A stretch of 45,559 bases of DNA from Candidatus Aenigmatarchaeota archaeon. Its GTDB lineage: Archaea > Aenigmatarchaeota > Aenigmatarchaeia > CG10238-14 > SCSR01. Of this stretch, positions 24,543 through 31,956 are shown piece by piece. Each line of letters opens with the position of its first letter. Position 1 is the stretch's first letter. A program made the position numbers and the translations under genes. The notes below the pieces were generated by a model. That model searched no databases and was not told the DNA's origin. It saw only the letters and a list, made by a program, of their open reading frames with translations. The stretch lies in NCBI GenBank assembly GCA_018920185.1, contig JAHLMT010000006.1:1-45559 (forward strand), in the 5' to 3' direction.

Positions 24543-25055
24543 ATGGAGCAGAAATGTATTTTTTGTGCAATTGTAGAAAATCAGATACCATCGTTTAAAG
24601 TATATGAGGATGACAAATTCTTGGCTTTCTTGGATATACGTCCTGTTAACAAAGGCCATACGTTAGTTATTCCTAAAAAACATTACCGCTGGACATACGA
24701 TGTTGATGATTTTGGAGCTTATTGTGAAGTTGCGAAAAAAGTAGCTCTCGCCGTTATTAATTCATTAGAAGCTAAATTCGTCCAGTTTGTCACAGCAGGC
24801 TTGGAAATTCCTCACGCGCATATACATGTTGTACCAAGATTTGAAAATGATGGTCATGGCTTATATCCTGATCCTTCTAATATCAAGCAGATGAATGAGC
24901 AGGAGATGAGAGAAACTATGGAAAAGATAAGAAATGCTATTCCCACTGAGCAACCTAAGATCAAAGAAAAAGTTGAAGAGACGCCAGTTAAAAAAGAACG
25001 TGAATGGACAGAAGAAGAACTAGAAATGATTAGAAGAGATATACAACAAACTTGA
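24543..25055 (+). CDS. HIT-family nucleotide hydrolase/transferase
   Basis: The 170-aa protein has a CIFC zinc pair at the N-terminus, FLDIRPVNKGHTLVIPKKHY, and the histidine triad HAHIHVVPR. HIT proteins of this branch (HinT/Fhit-like) hydrolyse nucleoside phosphoramidates or dinucleotides. Residues 120-170 form a charged helical tail (KEREWTEEELEMIRRDIQQT) not found in minimal HIT proteins. The ATG at 24543 follows a TATA-like GCTTTAAAAATG at about 24511-24522. Confidence 0.92.
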   Translation: MEQKCIFCAIVENQIPSFKVYEDDKFLAFLDIRPVNKGHTLVIPKKHYRWTYDVDDFGAYCEVAKKVALAVINSLEAKFVQFVTAGLEIPHAHIHVVPRFENDGHGLYPDPSNIKQMNEQEMRETMEKIRNAIPTEQPKIKEKVEETPVKKEREWTEEELEMIRRDIQQT

Positions 25056-25176
25056 TTTACACTTATCATAGATGACATACATCCTTTAGATGTTCTACAA
25101 ATGCGACATGTGTCACAAAACAATCAGTCAATTTAAATGGTTATAATATCAACAATTGTTTGCAACGGTTGACATC

Positions 25177-25593
25177 TCATAAATAGACAAATTCCACATC
25201 CGGAAGATAAGGATCATAAAAATCATCTAATTCTCTGACTGTTTCCTCGGATAACCAAGGGAATTTAAAATGTATTTTTTCATGTCTCAAAACAAATTTT
25301 TTAAAATATTCCTTAGCATTAATCCAGATATGATTTACCGTATCTGTCATACCTCTAATGAAATCTGGTAGATAGTAGCTATGCATATGTACAAAAACTC
25401 TTCTTTTATATGGCCTATTGTTTCTTTGGCTTCTTTGGTCCAAGTAAAAATATTTGGATAGGTTAAAAATATTCTTAATTTCATTTTTAATGAGCTGTCT
25501 GCCGATAATAAGATTTTCTTCAGAAAGGTGATAAGGAACAAGTTGCAACTCTCTAAATAATTCGTTTAATCTCTCATCATAACCAATTTTCAT
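25177..25593 (-). CDS. Small HExxH-containing protein (possible metallopeptidase)
   Basis: The 138-aa protein contains VLRHEKIHFKFPWLSEETVR, in which HEKIH matches the zincin HExxH. Glu residues downstream (SEETVRELDD) could supply the third ligand. There is no membrane segment or signal peptide. The C-terminus YDPYLPDVEFVYL is acidic. It is the last gene of a minus-strand operon after the methyltransferase and a 49-aa protein, overlapping the latter by 4 nt. Activity is not proven by the motif alone. Confidence 0.7.
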   Translation of the reverse strand: MKIGYDERLNELFRELQLVPYHLSEENLIIGRQLIKNEIKNIFNLSKYFYLDQRSQRNNRPYKRRVFVHMHSYYLPDFIRGMTDTVNHIWINAKEYFKKFVLRHEKIHFKFPWLSEETVRELDDFYDPYLPDVEFVYL

Positions 25594-25739
25594 AATCTTT
25601 TCCTTCTCTTCAAAGTTTTTATTCCCACCTCTTCACCAGTTAAAGGAATTAATTCCTTTTCCAACTGTTTTTCATTCAACTCAGGATGAATCTTTTTTAA
25701 CCTCTTAATTCTTCTCCTGATAATTTCTTCAACAGGCAT
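25590..25739 (-). CDS. 49-aa basic protein in the methyltransferase/HExxH operon
   Basis: The frame MPVEEIIRRRIKRLKKIHPE continues with LNEKQLEKELIPLTGEEVGI and ends in KRRKRL. The start is ATG at 25739, 4 nt after the methyltransferase stop; the stop overlaps the next gene (ATGA). The tight packing supports coding. The amphipathic basic helix suggests binding to nucleic acid or to a partner protein. No family is recognised. Confidence 0.65.
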   Translation of the reverse strand: MPVEEIIRRRIKRLKKIHPELNEKQLEKELIPLTGEEVGIKTLKRRKRL

Positions 25740-25743
25740 AGTT

Positions 25744-26466
25744 TCACAATTTCACACACTTATGAAAGGCTACAGTTTCGTTAATTACTACTTTATCATC
25801 GAGCTTAAATTTCTCTAGTTTTTCCTTTATCCTCTCTTCGTCAGCTTTTGTAAGCTTGAGTTTTTCTAAATATTTAAGTTCCATGATAATTTCTTTTGCA
25901 GCAAGTTTCAAATTAGGAAAGACATATGGTACTTTCACTAAATCAAATGATTGTATATTTCTAAATACAGAGATTAACGAATCCCTTAATATTTTGAAGT
26001 AAAATTCTCTATGCATTCTTGTTTTTTTGAAAAATTCTTTTATCAAAATTCCGTACTCTCCTATAAAAGTGCCGTCAACGCAAATAACAATACCACTCTT
26101 TTTTAAAACTCTATAACCTTCTCTTAGGGTTGGTAATATATTCTTAACATCAGGTAGAACCCAAGGATATAACAAAACGTCAAATTGTTCATTTTCGAAA
26201 GGTAATTTATCCGAACTCGATTTTATAAACTTTAGTCCTTTATACTTCTTTTTACAATATGTGATGAATTCTTTGTTAGAGTCTAAGCCTGTATATATAC
26301 CACCTTTTTGTGTTATTAGAGACGATAATCTACCTATTCCACAACCAACTTCAAGAATAGTCTTATCTACAAAACCGTTACATAAATTTTCAATAATTTT
26401 TAATTCTTTCTCATTATCGTAATATTTACATGAAATAATGTGGTATTGTAAAAGTTTAGATACCAT
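25744..26466 (-). CDS. Class I SAM-dependent methyltransferase
   Basis: The 240-aa protein has motif I ILEVGCGIGRLSSLI, motif II YTGLDSNKEF, LPFENEQFDVLLYPWVLPDV (motif IV region) and the GYRVLKKSGIVICVDG strand typical of small-molecule methyltransferases (UbiE/Methyltransf_11 group). The substrate is unknown. It heads an operon with the 49-aa and HExxH genes. Its start lies 34 bp from the divergent tRNA-Gly gene. Confidence 0.9.
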   Translation of the reverse strand: MVSKLLQYHIISCKYYDNEKELKIIENLCNGFVDKTILEVGCGIGRLSSLITQKGGIYTGLDSNKEFITYCKKKYKGLKFIKSSSDKLPFENEQFDVLLYPWVLPDVKNILPTLREGYRVLKKSGIVICVDGTFIGEYGILIKEFFKKTRMHREFYFKILRDSLISVFRNIQSFDLVKVPYVFPNLKLAAKEIIMELKYLEKLKLTKADEERIKEKLEKFKLDDKVVINETVAFHKCVKL

Positions 26467-26500
26467 ATTTAATAAGTTATGATTATTAAATTTAACATAA

Positions 26501-26604
26501 GCGCCGATGGTCTAGCCTGGTAGGACACGAGCCTTCCAAGCTCGTCGCTCGGGAGATGCAGAGCTTATTACTCGCATCCGAGAATTCAAATCCCGATCGG
26601 CGCA
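26501..26604 (+). tRNA. tRNA-Gly(UCC) with a 31-nt intron in the T-arm
   Basis: The acceptor arm is GCGCCGA pairing with TCGGCGC, with discriminator A. The D-arm is GTCT/GGAC, and the anticodon arm CGAGC-CTTCCAA-GCTCG gives anticodon TCC (26535-26537). The T-stem TCGGG (26549-26553) pairs with CCCGA (26592-26596) only if 26554-26584 is removed, leaving the loop TTCAAAT. A TTTTT run follows the gene. A CCA end is not encoded. There is no intron at the usual 37/38 site. Confidence 0.93.
26554..26584 (+). other. Non-canonical tRNA intron (position 53/54) with bulge-helix-bulge
   Basis: The 31-nt intron separates the 5' T-stem from the T-loop. CTCG (26548-26551) pairs with CGAG (26579-26582), leaving 3-nt bulges GGA and AAT. 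The intron stem is GATGC/GCATC, extended by GAG/CTC across an A bulge. Cutting after the second base of each bulge gives exactly the exon ends that restore the T-arm. The archaeal splicing endonuclease would have to be one that accepts non-canonical sites. Confidence 0.85.
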
Positions 26605-26734
26605 TTTTTCCTAATAAACACTACATCCATTTTTGTGAGATTGGCATTAAAATTTTATGTCTCTAGAGAATTACACTAAATTATTGAGTAGCAAAATAAA
26701 TCGGAAAAAATAAAAAAATCTCCAAAAAGTTCAG

Positions 26735-26890
26735 CTATTTTCTAGCCAATTTTCTCTTTTTTACAAAAGCCCACAGTTTTTTAGTCATCTCACTTGGTGC
26801 TAAAGCTGCTGTACCAAATACAGACTCAAGAGTGTCTTTGACCCCTTTGAAGCTTATGTTATATCCACCAAATGCTTTCTTTTTTGCCAT
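26735..26890 (-). CDS. 51-aa SWIB-like basic protein
   Basis: The protein reads MAKKKAFGGYNISFKGVKDT, then LESVFGTAALAPSEMTKKLW and AFVKKRKLARK. The segment PSEMTKKLWAFVKKRKL resembles the SWIB/MDM2 helix (kkLWkYIKknkL). This would make it a minimal chromatin- or DNA-associated protein. The start is certain, because AGGAGG lies 6 nt before the ATG. A minus-strand TATA-like AAATATTTTTTAAATAA is near 26915-26932. Confidence 0.8.
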   Translation of the reverse strand: MAKKKAFGGYNISFKGVKDTLESVFGTAALAPSEMTKKLWAFVKKRKLARK

Positions 26891-26896
26891 ACAAAA

Positions 26897-26902
26897 CCTC
26901 CT
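26897..26902 (-). promoter_or_regulatory. Strong Shine-Dalgarno AGGAGG
   Basis: AGGAGG lies 6 nt upstream of the ATG of the SWIB-like gene, in a leader of about 40 nt. Most first genes in the window look leaderless, so this full-length SD marks the gene for strong initiation. Confidence 0.7.
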
Positions 26903-27004
26903 ATAAAGAGATTGTATTCGTTATTTAAAAAATATTTGTGTCTCCCTAGTTTGACAATTTTATCTAAAGTTTTTCTCAAGTCATTAATCTTTTATAATAT
27001 CCTA

Positions 27005-27412
27005 TTATGTTCTTATTACGTTTATTCTTTTTATTTTAAGAAAATCCTCGTCAAATGTAGCTATGTTTTTTATGTTATTTTCTTTCGCTATAACTAATGT
27101 GCTACAGTCAGTAAAACTAAAAGCTGTGGTTTTTTGTCTTTTAAACAACTTCCATGCTTCTTCAAAATCTGATTTTTCTATCTCTAGAAATTTTGTCGAT
27201 TTCCTAATCAATTCACCGATTCTCACAGTTTCTGATAGGTTTTTCAATCGAATAAAAATAACAGTCATACACTCATCAAAAATGTAATCTGTTATAAAAA
27301 GTTCTCCGTATTTACCAGCTATTATATCTCTCATTAACTTTGCAGCTCTTGTATGATTCTCGTCTCGGATATTATAGAAAGCTACTATGAAACTAGTGTC
27401 TAAAATTATCAT
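27005..27412 (-). CDS. vapC: VapC-type PIN-domain ribonuclease toxin
   Basis: The 135-aa PIN protein has all four acidic sites: MIILDTSFIVAF (Asp5), ITDYIFDECMTV (Glu), FSFTDCSTLVIAKEN (Asp) and IATFDEDFLK (Asp). The expected activity is cleavage of tRNA or rRNA when freed from its antitoxin. The ATG overlaps the antitoxin gene stop by 4 nt, as is usual in vapBC operons. Confidence 0.92.
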   Translation of the reverse strand: MIILDTSFIVAFYNIRDENHTRAAKLMRDIIAGKYGELFITDYIFDECMTVIFIRLKNLSETVRIGELIRKSTKFLEIEKSDFEEAWKLFKRQKTTAFSFTDCSTLVIAKENNIKNIATFDEDFLKIKRINVIRT

Positions 27413-27660
27413 TTTTTACTACCATAGAGAATTTCATCAATTTCTTTACTAGTTTTTTCTGTCCCTTTACCCCAGTCAAATGGCTTTATTTTTAGCAAAT
27501 TTCTAGGATTAATAGTTTCTTTCTTTCTTTTTTTAATCCATTCTTTCATAGCTAAAGTTAATGCTTTGCCAACTTTCAACCTTTCTTCTATAGCTTTTTC
27601 TCTAAATTTCCTATAAATATCTTCATCTATACCTCTTATCGCATGTAACTCTTTCTTCAT
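27409..27660 (-). CDS. vapB: VapB-type antitoxin
   Basis: The 83-aa protein starts MKKELHAIRGIDEDIYRKFR, with EKAIEERLKVGKALTLAMKE after it; this is the ribbon-helix-helix layout of VapB. The C-terminal part (NPRNLLKIKPFDWGKGTEKT) should wrap the toxin. It lies directly upstream of vapC. Immediate upstream repeats at 27661-27678 suggest autoregulation. Confidence 0.88.
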   Translation of the reverse strand: MKKELHAIRGIDEDIYRKFREKAIEERLKVGKALTLAMKEWIKKRKKETINPRNLLKIKPFDWGKGTEKTSKEIDEILYGSKK

Positions 27661-27678
27661 ATGTATAACATGTATAAC
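27661..27678. promoter_or_regulatory. Direct repeat operator upstream of vapB
   Basis: Two perfect 9-bp copies of ATGTATAAC lie head-to-tail directly before the vapB start codon (minus strand: GTTATACAT twice). A TATA-like ATTTAAATATC on the minus strand (27681-27691) lies next to them. This is where VapB/VapBC autoregulators usually bind, so binding here is likely. Confidence 0.55.
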
Positions 27679-27801
27679 GTGATATTTAAATCCTTCCCTT
27701 TGCAGGCTTCCAAGACATCGAGTACTTCATATCTTTGCCAACCTTTATGCCCGTTCAGATAGCGTAAGTTCTATTAGTTTGTAAAGCAATTATTAGATTT
27801 G

Positions 27802-27981
27802 ATGAAATGTAGCTATAAGAACTGTAAGAAGAAGGCAGAATTTCATTTACCTAATAATAAAAAGAAAGCATTCTGTGAAGATCATGCTATACTATTTTTA
27901 AGAAAGGTAAGGAAGTGTTTTTGCCAAGAATCGAGAACAGCTAAGATCAATAAAAAGTTAAAGACAGTTTTATTCTTATAA
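27802..27981 (+). CDS. Small zinc-finger protein (59 aa)
   Basis: The protein reads MKCSYKNCKKKAEFHLPNNK then KKAFCEDHAILFLRKVRKCF and basic residues to the end. The C-x4-C-x5-H and C-x2-H arrangement resembles an AN1/B-box-like zinc-binding module. The ATG at 27802 is preferred over the TTG just before it. It lies 16 nt upstream of the Nudix gene and is probably cotranscribed with it. Confidence 0.6.
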   Translation: MKCSYKNCKKKAEFHLPNNKKKAFCEDHAILFLRKVRKCFCQESRTAKINKKLKTVLFL

Positions 27982-27997
27982 TTACTAAATTTTTCTT

Positions 27998-28408
27998 ATG
28001 AGATTTGAAACATCTAAAGGCTTTATTAGTATATTTGTATCTGGCGCTGTAATCAAAGATAAGAAAGTTCTCTTACTTCATAGAAAAGACCCAGATGTTT
28101 GGGAATTTCCTTCTGGTAATATAGAATATGATGAGCATCCTTCTGAAACAGCGAAAAGAGAAGTTAAAGAGGAAACAAACTTAGACGTACTGGTAGAAAA
28201 ACTTCTTGCTATAGGCTCAACTATAAGGCCTGACAAAGAGCATGAAATTGTTCTGTCTTTTTTATGCAGACCCAGATCAAGTAAAGTAACACTTGGAGAA
28301 GAAGATCATAGCGAATATAAATGGTTTACTTTAGGAGAGATTAAGAAAATCAAAAACTTAGCAACCTCTGTTCAAAGTGTTTTGAAAGAACTATCGAGTT
28401 ATTTATGA
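27998..28408 (+). CDS. Nudix hydrolase
   Basis: The 136-aa protein has VWEFPSGNIEYDEHPSETAK and REVKEETNLDV, which form the Nudix box GX5EX7REUXEEXGU with the last Gly replaced by Asn. The EExx metal-binding glutamates are kept. Nudix enzymes of this size hydrolyse nucleoside diphosphate derivatives, such as damaged dNTPs or sugar nucleotides. It follows the zinc-finger gene at a 16-nt spacing, and a GC-rich palindrome follows its stop. Confidence 0.9.
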   Translation: MRFETSKGFISIFVSGAVIKDKKVLLLHRKDPDVWEFPSGNIEYDEHPSETAKREVKEETNLDVLVEKLLAIGSTIRPDKEHEIVLSFLCRPRSSKVTLGEEDHSEYKWFTLGEIKKIKNLATSVQSVLKELSSYL

Positions 28409-28428
28409 CTCGTAGAACATTTTAAACA

Positions 28429-28442
28429 GGGGGCTAGCCCCC
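28429..28442. terminator. GC-rich 14-bp palindrome between convergent genes
   Basis: GGGGGCTAGCCCCC is a perfect palindrome, 21 nt after the Nudix stop and 4 nt before the stop of the next convergent gene. In this AT-rich region it stands out. As RNA it could form a stable short hairpin usable in both directions. No T-run follows directly, so it may be a 3'-end stabiliser or a protein site instead. Confidence 0.4.
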
Positions 28443-28445
28443 ACA

Positions 28446-28700
28446 CTACTCCCTAAGCTGTATACCAGAAGTTTTAACTTTTGTTTGGATTGGAATTACA
28501 ATTCTTTTTATTTTTATGAAATTTGCTACTAAATCTTTATTCATAACAAAAGTGTAAGGAACTGGAAACAGTTCAAATAACCTATGAGACTTCACATGGC
28601 TATAAATAGCCCAGCTCATCGTTTTGTAGTTTTTCAAATTTGCAGATATCTTTTTACCACAAATTCTACATTTAAATTGGAATTTTTCTGTAGTCTGCAT
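28446..28700 (-). CDS. Zinc-finger protein, unknown (84 aa)
   Basis: The N-terminus FKCRICGKKISANLKNYKTM with SHVKSH following is a C2H2-like finger with Cys-x2-Cys and two histidines 3 apart. The rest is hydrophobic-basic (LFPVPYTFVMNKDLVANFIK, then KIKRIVIPIQTKV). It is probably DNA- or RNA-binding. It ends the minus-strand group starting at 31620 and is 25 nt from the next zinc-ribbon gene. Confidence 0.65.
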   Translation of the reverse strand: MQTTEKFQFKCRICGKKISANLKNYKTMSWAIYSHVKSHRLFELFPVPYTFVMNKDLVANFIKIKRIVIPIQTKVKTSGIQLRE

Positions 28701-28725
28701 AGTAGAACTAGAGGTCTTATATAAA

Positions 28726-29016
28726 TTATTTCTTTCTACCAGTTCTAATGCTATATTTTGTTACCGATGACGGTATTCTATGTTTCTCTTTTTGTTCTTC
28801 GTTTAAAACCTTCTGAATTTCCTCCTTCGTTTTCTTACAACTTGGACAATTTTCTTGCACTAAATATTCTTCTGATCTAGTTCTCCTAAGATGGGCTTTT
28901 GAACCACCCCAACTAGCTTTTATTGGTCTTTTAGCTTCAGGTATCCAAAGAACAGTTATAGGGCCACCACAGAAAGGACAAGGTATTTGAGTTTTTTCTG
29001 GGAAACCATATGCCAT
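28726..29016 (-). CDS. Zinc-ribbon protein, unknown (96 aa)
   Basis: Two CxxC knuckles, CPFCGGPITVLWIP and CPSCKKTKEE, are separated by about 45 residues containing RPIKASWGGSKAHLRRTRSE. They should bind one zinc. The C-terminus is basic (SVTKYSIRTGRKK). The protein starts MAYGFPEKTQI. It lies 38 nt downstream of the 210-aa gene and is likely part of the same minus-strand transcript. The function is unknown. Confidence 0.7.
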   Translation of the reverse strand: MAYGFPEKTQIPCPFCGGPITVLWIPEAKRPIKASWGGSKAHLRRTRSEEYLVQENCPSCKKTKEEIQKVLNEEQKEKHRIPSSVTKYSIRTGRKK

Positions 29017-29054
29017 ATTAAATTTTAGGTTAATTATATTTTAAAACGCGGCTT

Positions 29055-29687
29055 TCAAGCATACATAGGAATTATTTTTATTACTTCATCAAATTTGAAA
29101 TGATGTTTTAGTAAAATTAAAGCTGCGAAAAATTTAGCTCTTCCTGCACCTTTTTCTGTTCTACTACCAGATTTTGTAACTAAAATATATTTTATAGGTG
29201 AACCCACATCCTGCCAACTAAGTTTATAATTAAGGTCTTCTTGTATCCAAATCCATTTTAAAACTAATAGAAATAGTCTAGATTCTATACCAGGCAATTT
29301 TGGAGGTTCTTTGGTAAACACATTCTTGTAATAAACTTCTTCTATCAGCTTCCAAAACTCTTCATTATCTCGTTTATTTTCTTCGAAATCTTTTAATATT
29401 TTTTCAAATGTAAAATCTTGTTCTTTTGCTTCTTTACCATCAATATAAGGCACGACTACAAAATCCAATAAATTGCCCCATTCTGCAAAATCAGCCCTTT
29501 TTACTTTTAGCTCTCTTTTTACAACTTTTCTACCAGGGTACCTTATCCCTATTATAGGTTTTTCCTTAGTTCCTTCTACTATAAACTCAACAGAGCAGAC
29601 CGGTTTATTTCTATGAGGAATTAAAGCTAGTGCAAGTTCATGATAAATATCTTTTACATCCTTTATTCTTAATTCAAATTTTTCCAT
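29055..29687 (-). CDS. Unknown 210-aa protein next to a DNA methyltransferase
   Basis: The protein is soluble, with alternating strands in the first 90 residues (KPVCSVEFIVEGTKEKPIIG and IRYPGRKVVKRELKVKRADF) and helices afterwards. Residues 150-210 contain GSRTEKGAGRAKFFAALILL. No catalytic motif such as PD-(D/E)xK or HNH is seen. It starts 79 nt after the methyltransferase gene on the same strand. It may be the effector or specificity partner of that enzyme, but nothing in the sequence proves it. Confidence 0.65.
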   Translation of the reverse strand: MEKFELRIKDVKDIYHELALALIPHRNKPVCSVEFIVEGTKEKPIIGIRYPGRKVVKRELKVKRADFAEWGNLLDFVVVPYIDGKEAKEQDFTFEKILKDFEENKRDNEEFWKLIEEVYYKNVFTKEPPKLPGIESRLFLLVLKWIWIQEDLNYKLSWQDVGSPIKYILVTKSGSRTEKGAGRAKFFAALILLKHHFKFDEVIKIIPMYA

Positions 29688-29766
29688 TATTTATTTGTTA
29701 ATTTTTGACAGATTTAAGTTATAGAAATATCCAGAAGGTAGTTGATTTTAAAGGAATTTGTGAGTA

Positions 29767-31620
29767 CTATTTTTCAAAGATTATTACCATTTCTTGTCTA
29801 ATATTGCCAACACTACTTTTCTGTAGTTCTCTTCTTATAGCATTATCTTCATTAAATCCTATCTTTTTACCAATCTCTAAAATTATCTCATCATTTGGTA
29901 TTTCAATATATCTATTACTAACTAAAAAGTGGTTATTGCCTATAATTATAACAGCTTTAGCTCCTTTTTTCATCACTCTATACATTTCTTTTAATGTGAA
30001 CAGCATATCAATAAAAAATTTATAAACTCTTAATCCAGCAGATTGTCTACCATTACTCATTAATATATCAACATATTTCTTAGCTAATGTAGAAAGTTTT
30101 AATGGGTCTTTCTCTTCGTCTTTAATCATTTTCAAAAGTTCTCTTTTATCATAGTTTACTCTAGGGTTCCCCATCATGTTTCTTTCTAGCTCTTCCATCG
30201 AATTTACTAGTCTTAGCAATATCAGCTGCGGATAATCATTTTTAATGTAGTCTAAAGCAGTTGAATATGGAGGAGAATTCACAATTCCATCGATGCGATT
30301 ACTTTCTATAATTTTAGTCATATCCCTTGTATCATCACAGTAAGTATAAGCTTCACCTAAATTAATTTTCAAAACTTCATTTAATCTATGAAATAAATAG
30401 AGCCTCAGATAAAGATCATTAATTCTATCTGCCAAAACTTTTTCAAATTCATTTCTTACTCTCCTAGCGATGTCGCTTATTGCACCACTCAATGACAAAA
30501 GTAGAAATTCTCTTATATCTTTATCCTCAATCTTTTTAAGTAACTCTCTTGCTATGATTATTTTTTGGACCAAGAATTCACTTTTCTTAAAAACTTCTCC
30601 ATTATATGCGACGGTAGGATTAGCTAATTCTTTTTGTAGTTGCTTAGATTCCTTTCTTATTTCATCATAATTTAAATTACTTCTAAAGAAAAAACTTTTA
30701 CTTTTACCAGAAGAAAATGCATTTATTTCATTTTCTACCATTTTAATGTACCTATCGATTTCTTTTTTCAATTTCTCGATAGGAATTTTTACTGAATTAC
30801 ATTTTACATTACTCATTAAAACAGAGAGAGGATTAATTTCTACACCAAAACTGTCTAATCCTAGATATGATGCTTCCACTAAAAGTGTTCCACTACCAGC
30901 AAAATTATCTAGAACAACAGCTTTACTTTGTGGACATATGTAATTTAATAGTGCTCTTACCATTTTTGGATGGAATTTCCCTTTGTAGGGGTGCATATAA
31001 TGATTCAAATAAAGTGAAGGTTCCTCACGAGTTGTGAAGTAGTCTTCCAATCGCTTACCAACAGCTGTTGTAACTGGGGCAGGAATTCTATAAATTTGCT
31101 TAAAGGGGTATGCAAATAATGTTTCCACATTCTTATCCACTTCTTTTTCATTTCTGCTTAACTTTGAGATATACTGGGATTTTTCTAAAAAATATTGATG
31201 AGTGATAAATCTGAAAAGAGTAAATTTATCTACTTTAAAGTATTGAGCATTTTTATCTAAAACAGCATTAGGAAATATTTGTTTTAATGTTTTTTCTGGA
31301 TTATCTGTTTCAATTATAATATAAATTTCTCGAGTATAAGCTAATCTTGAAACTAAATGAGAAATATCTTGAATTTTATCAGAAACGAATGAAAACCCTT
31401 GAACCTCTCCATACGGAAGTTCATATGTTATGATATCTTGAATTCGAATTCCTTCTTTGGTAAACAAACTTAAAGGACGTTCTAATAGGATATCAGTGAA
31501 ATTTTTGATTTGTGTAACTTTTCCAAGTAATCCTTGGAGCTCTAATTCAGCAAAAACAGTCTCTGTAGGATCTTTTATGCTGTTAAAAAGCTTAAAATAA
31601 TAGTATACTTTTCCCATCAA
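29767..31620 (-). CDS. DNA methyltransferase, SPPY type (probably N4-cytosine)
   Basis: The 617-aa protein has HPYKGKFHPKMVRALL (about 210-225), the SAM motif I VVLDNFAGSGTLLVEA (236-251), GVEINPLS and motif IV NSPPYSTALDYI (448-459). SPPY is the usual catalytic motif of N4-cytosine methyltransferases; order I then IV. Residues 1-200 form a separate domain without a recognised motif and may recognise the target. The fold is distantly shared with THUMP tRNA guanine methyltransferases, so RNA is the alternative substrate. It is divergent from the RHH/AIPR genes, which suggests a defence role. Confidence 0.82.
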   Translation of the reverse strand: MMGKVYYYFKLFNSIKDPTETVFAELELQGLLGKVTQIKNFTDILLERPLSLFTKEGIRIQDIITYELPYGEVQGFSFVSDKIQDISHLVSRLAYTREIYIIIETDNPEKTLKQIFPNAVLDKNAQYFKVDKFTLFRFITHQYFLEKSQYISKLSRNEKEVDKNVETLFAYPFKQIYRIPAPVTTAVGKRLEDYFTTREEPSLYLNHYMHPYKGKFHPKMVRALLNYICPQSKAVVLDNFAGSGTLLVEASYLGLDSFGVEINPLSVLMSNVKCNSVKIPIEKLKKEIDRYIKMVENEINAFSSGKSKSFFFRSNLNYDEIRKESKQLQKELANPTVAYNGEVFKKSEFLVQKIIIARELLKKIEDKDIREFLLLSLSGAISDIARRVRNEFEKVLADRINDLYLRLYLFHRLNEVLKINLGEAYTYCDDTRDMTKIIESNRIDGIVNSPPYSTALDYIKNDYPQLILLRLVNSMEELERNMMGNPRVNYDKRELLKMIKDEEKDPLKLSTLAKKYVDILMSNGRQSAGLRVYKFFIDMLFTLKEMYRVMKKGAKAVIIIGNNHFLVSNRYIEIPNDEIILEIGKKIGFNEDNAIRRELQKSSVGNIRQEMVIIFEK

Positions 31621-31691
31621 TTAACACCAATATATATTTAACATCTTTTAAACCTTTCTATTATATAATTTTAGCACTCACCCGAGTTGTT

Positions 31692-31753
31692 GTAATAATT
31701 ATTACTTTAAATATATATTACATAAGTATTTAAATATTACTGTTCATACTTAT
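31692..31753. promoter_or_regulatory. Palindromes upstream of the RHH gene
   Basis: The region holds a perfect 14-bp palindrome, GTAATAATTATTAC (31692-31705), and an inverted pair ATAAGTAT (31722-31729) and ATACTTAT (31746-31753). The pair brackets TATTTAAATA, a TATA box about 28 nt before the ATG at 31761. This suggests autorepression by the ribbon-helix-helix protein and perhaps control of the divergent methyltransferase. Confidence 0.5.
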
Positions 31754-31760
31754 TACAATT

Positions 31761-31892
31761 ATGAAAGTTAGAGCTACTTTTCTTGTAGACAAAGACTTAC
31801 TTAAAAAGTTTAAAACAAGAGCAATTAATGAAGAAAAATCTTATTCCGAATTACTGGAAGAATTAATAAAGAAAAAACTTAATGAAAAGTAA
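31761..31892 (+). CDS. Ribbon-helix-helix DNA-binding protein (43 aa)
   Basis: The protein reads MKVRATFLVDKDLLKKFKTR then AINEEKSYSELLEELIKKKL. This is a compact CopG/Arc-type fold: a beta strand (KVRATFLV), helix 1 (KDLLKKFKTRAINEE) and helix 2 (SYSELLEELIKKK). It should bind DNA as a dimer. It lies 64 bp upstream of the broken AIPR gene on the same strand and has its own promoter. Confidence 0.82.
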   Translation: MKVRATFLVDKDLLKKFKTRAINEEKSYSELLEELIKKKLNEK

Positions 31893-31956
31893 ATCTATTA
31901 AAATATTTAAGAATTTAAAAGAAATATGTTTAAAATTTATATGCTTAGGTATATGA

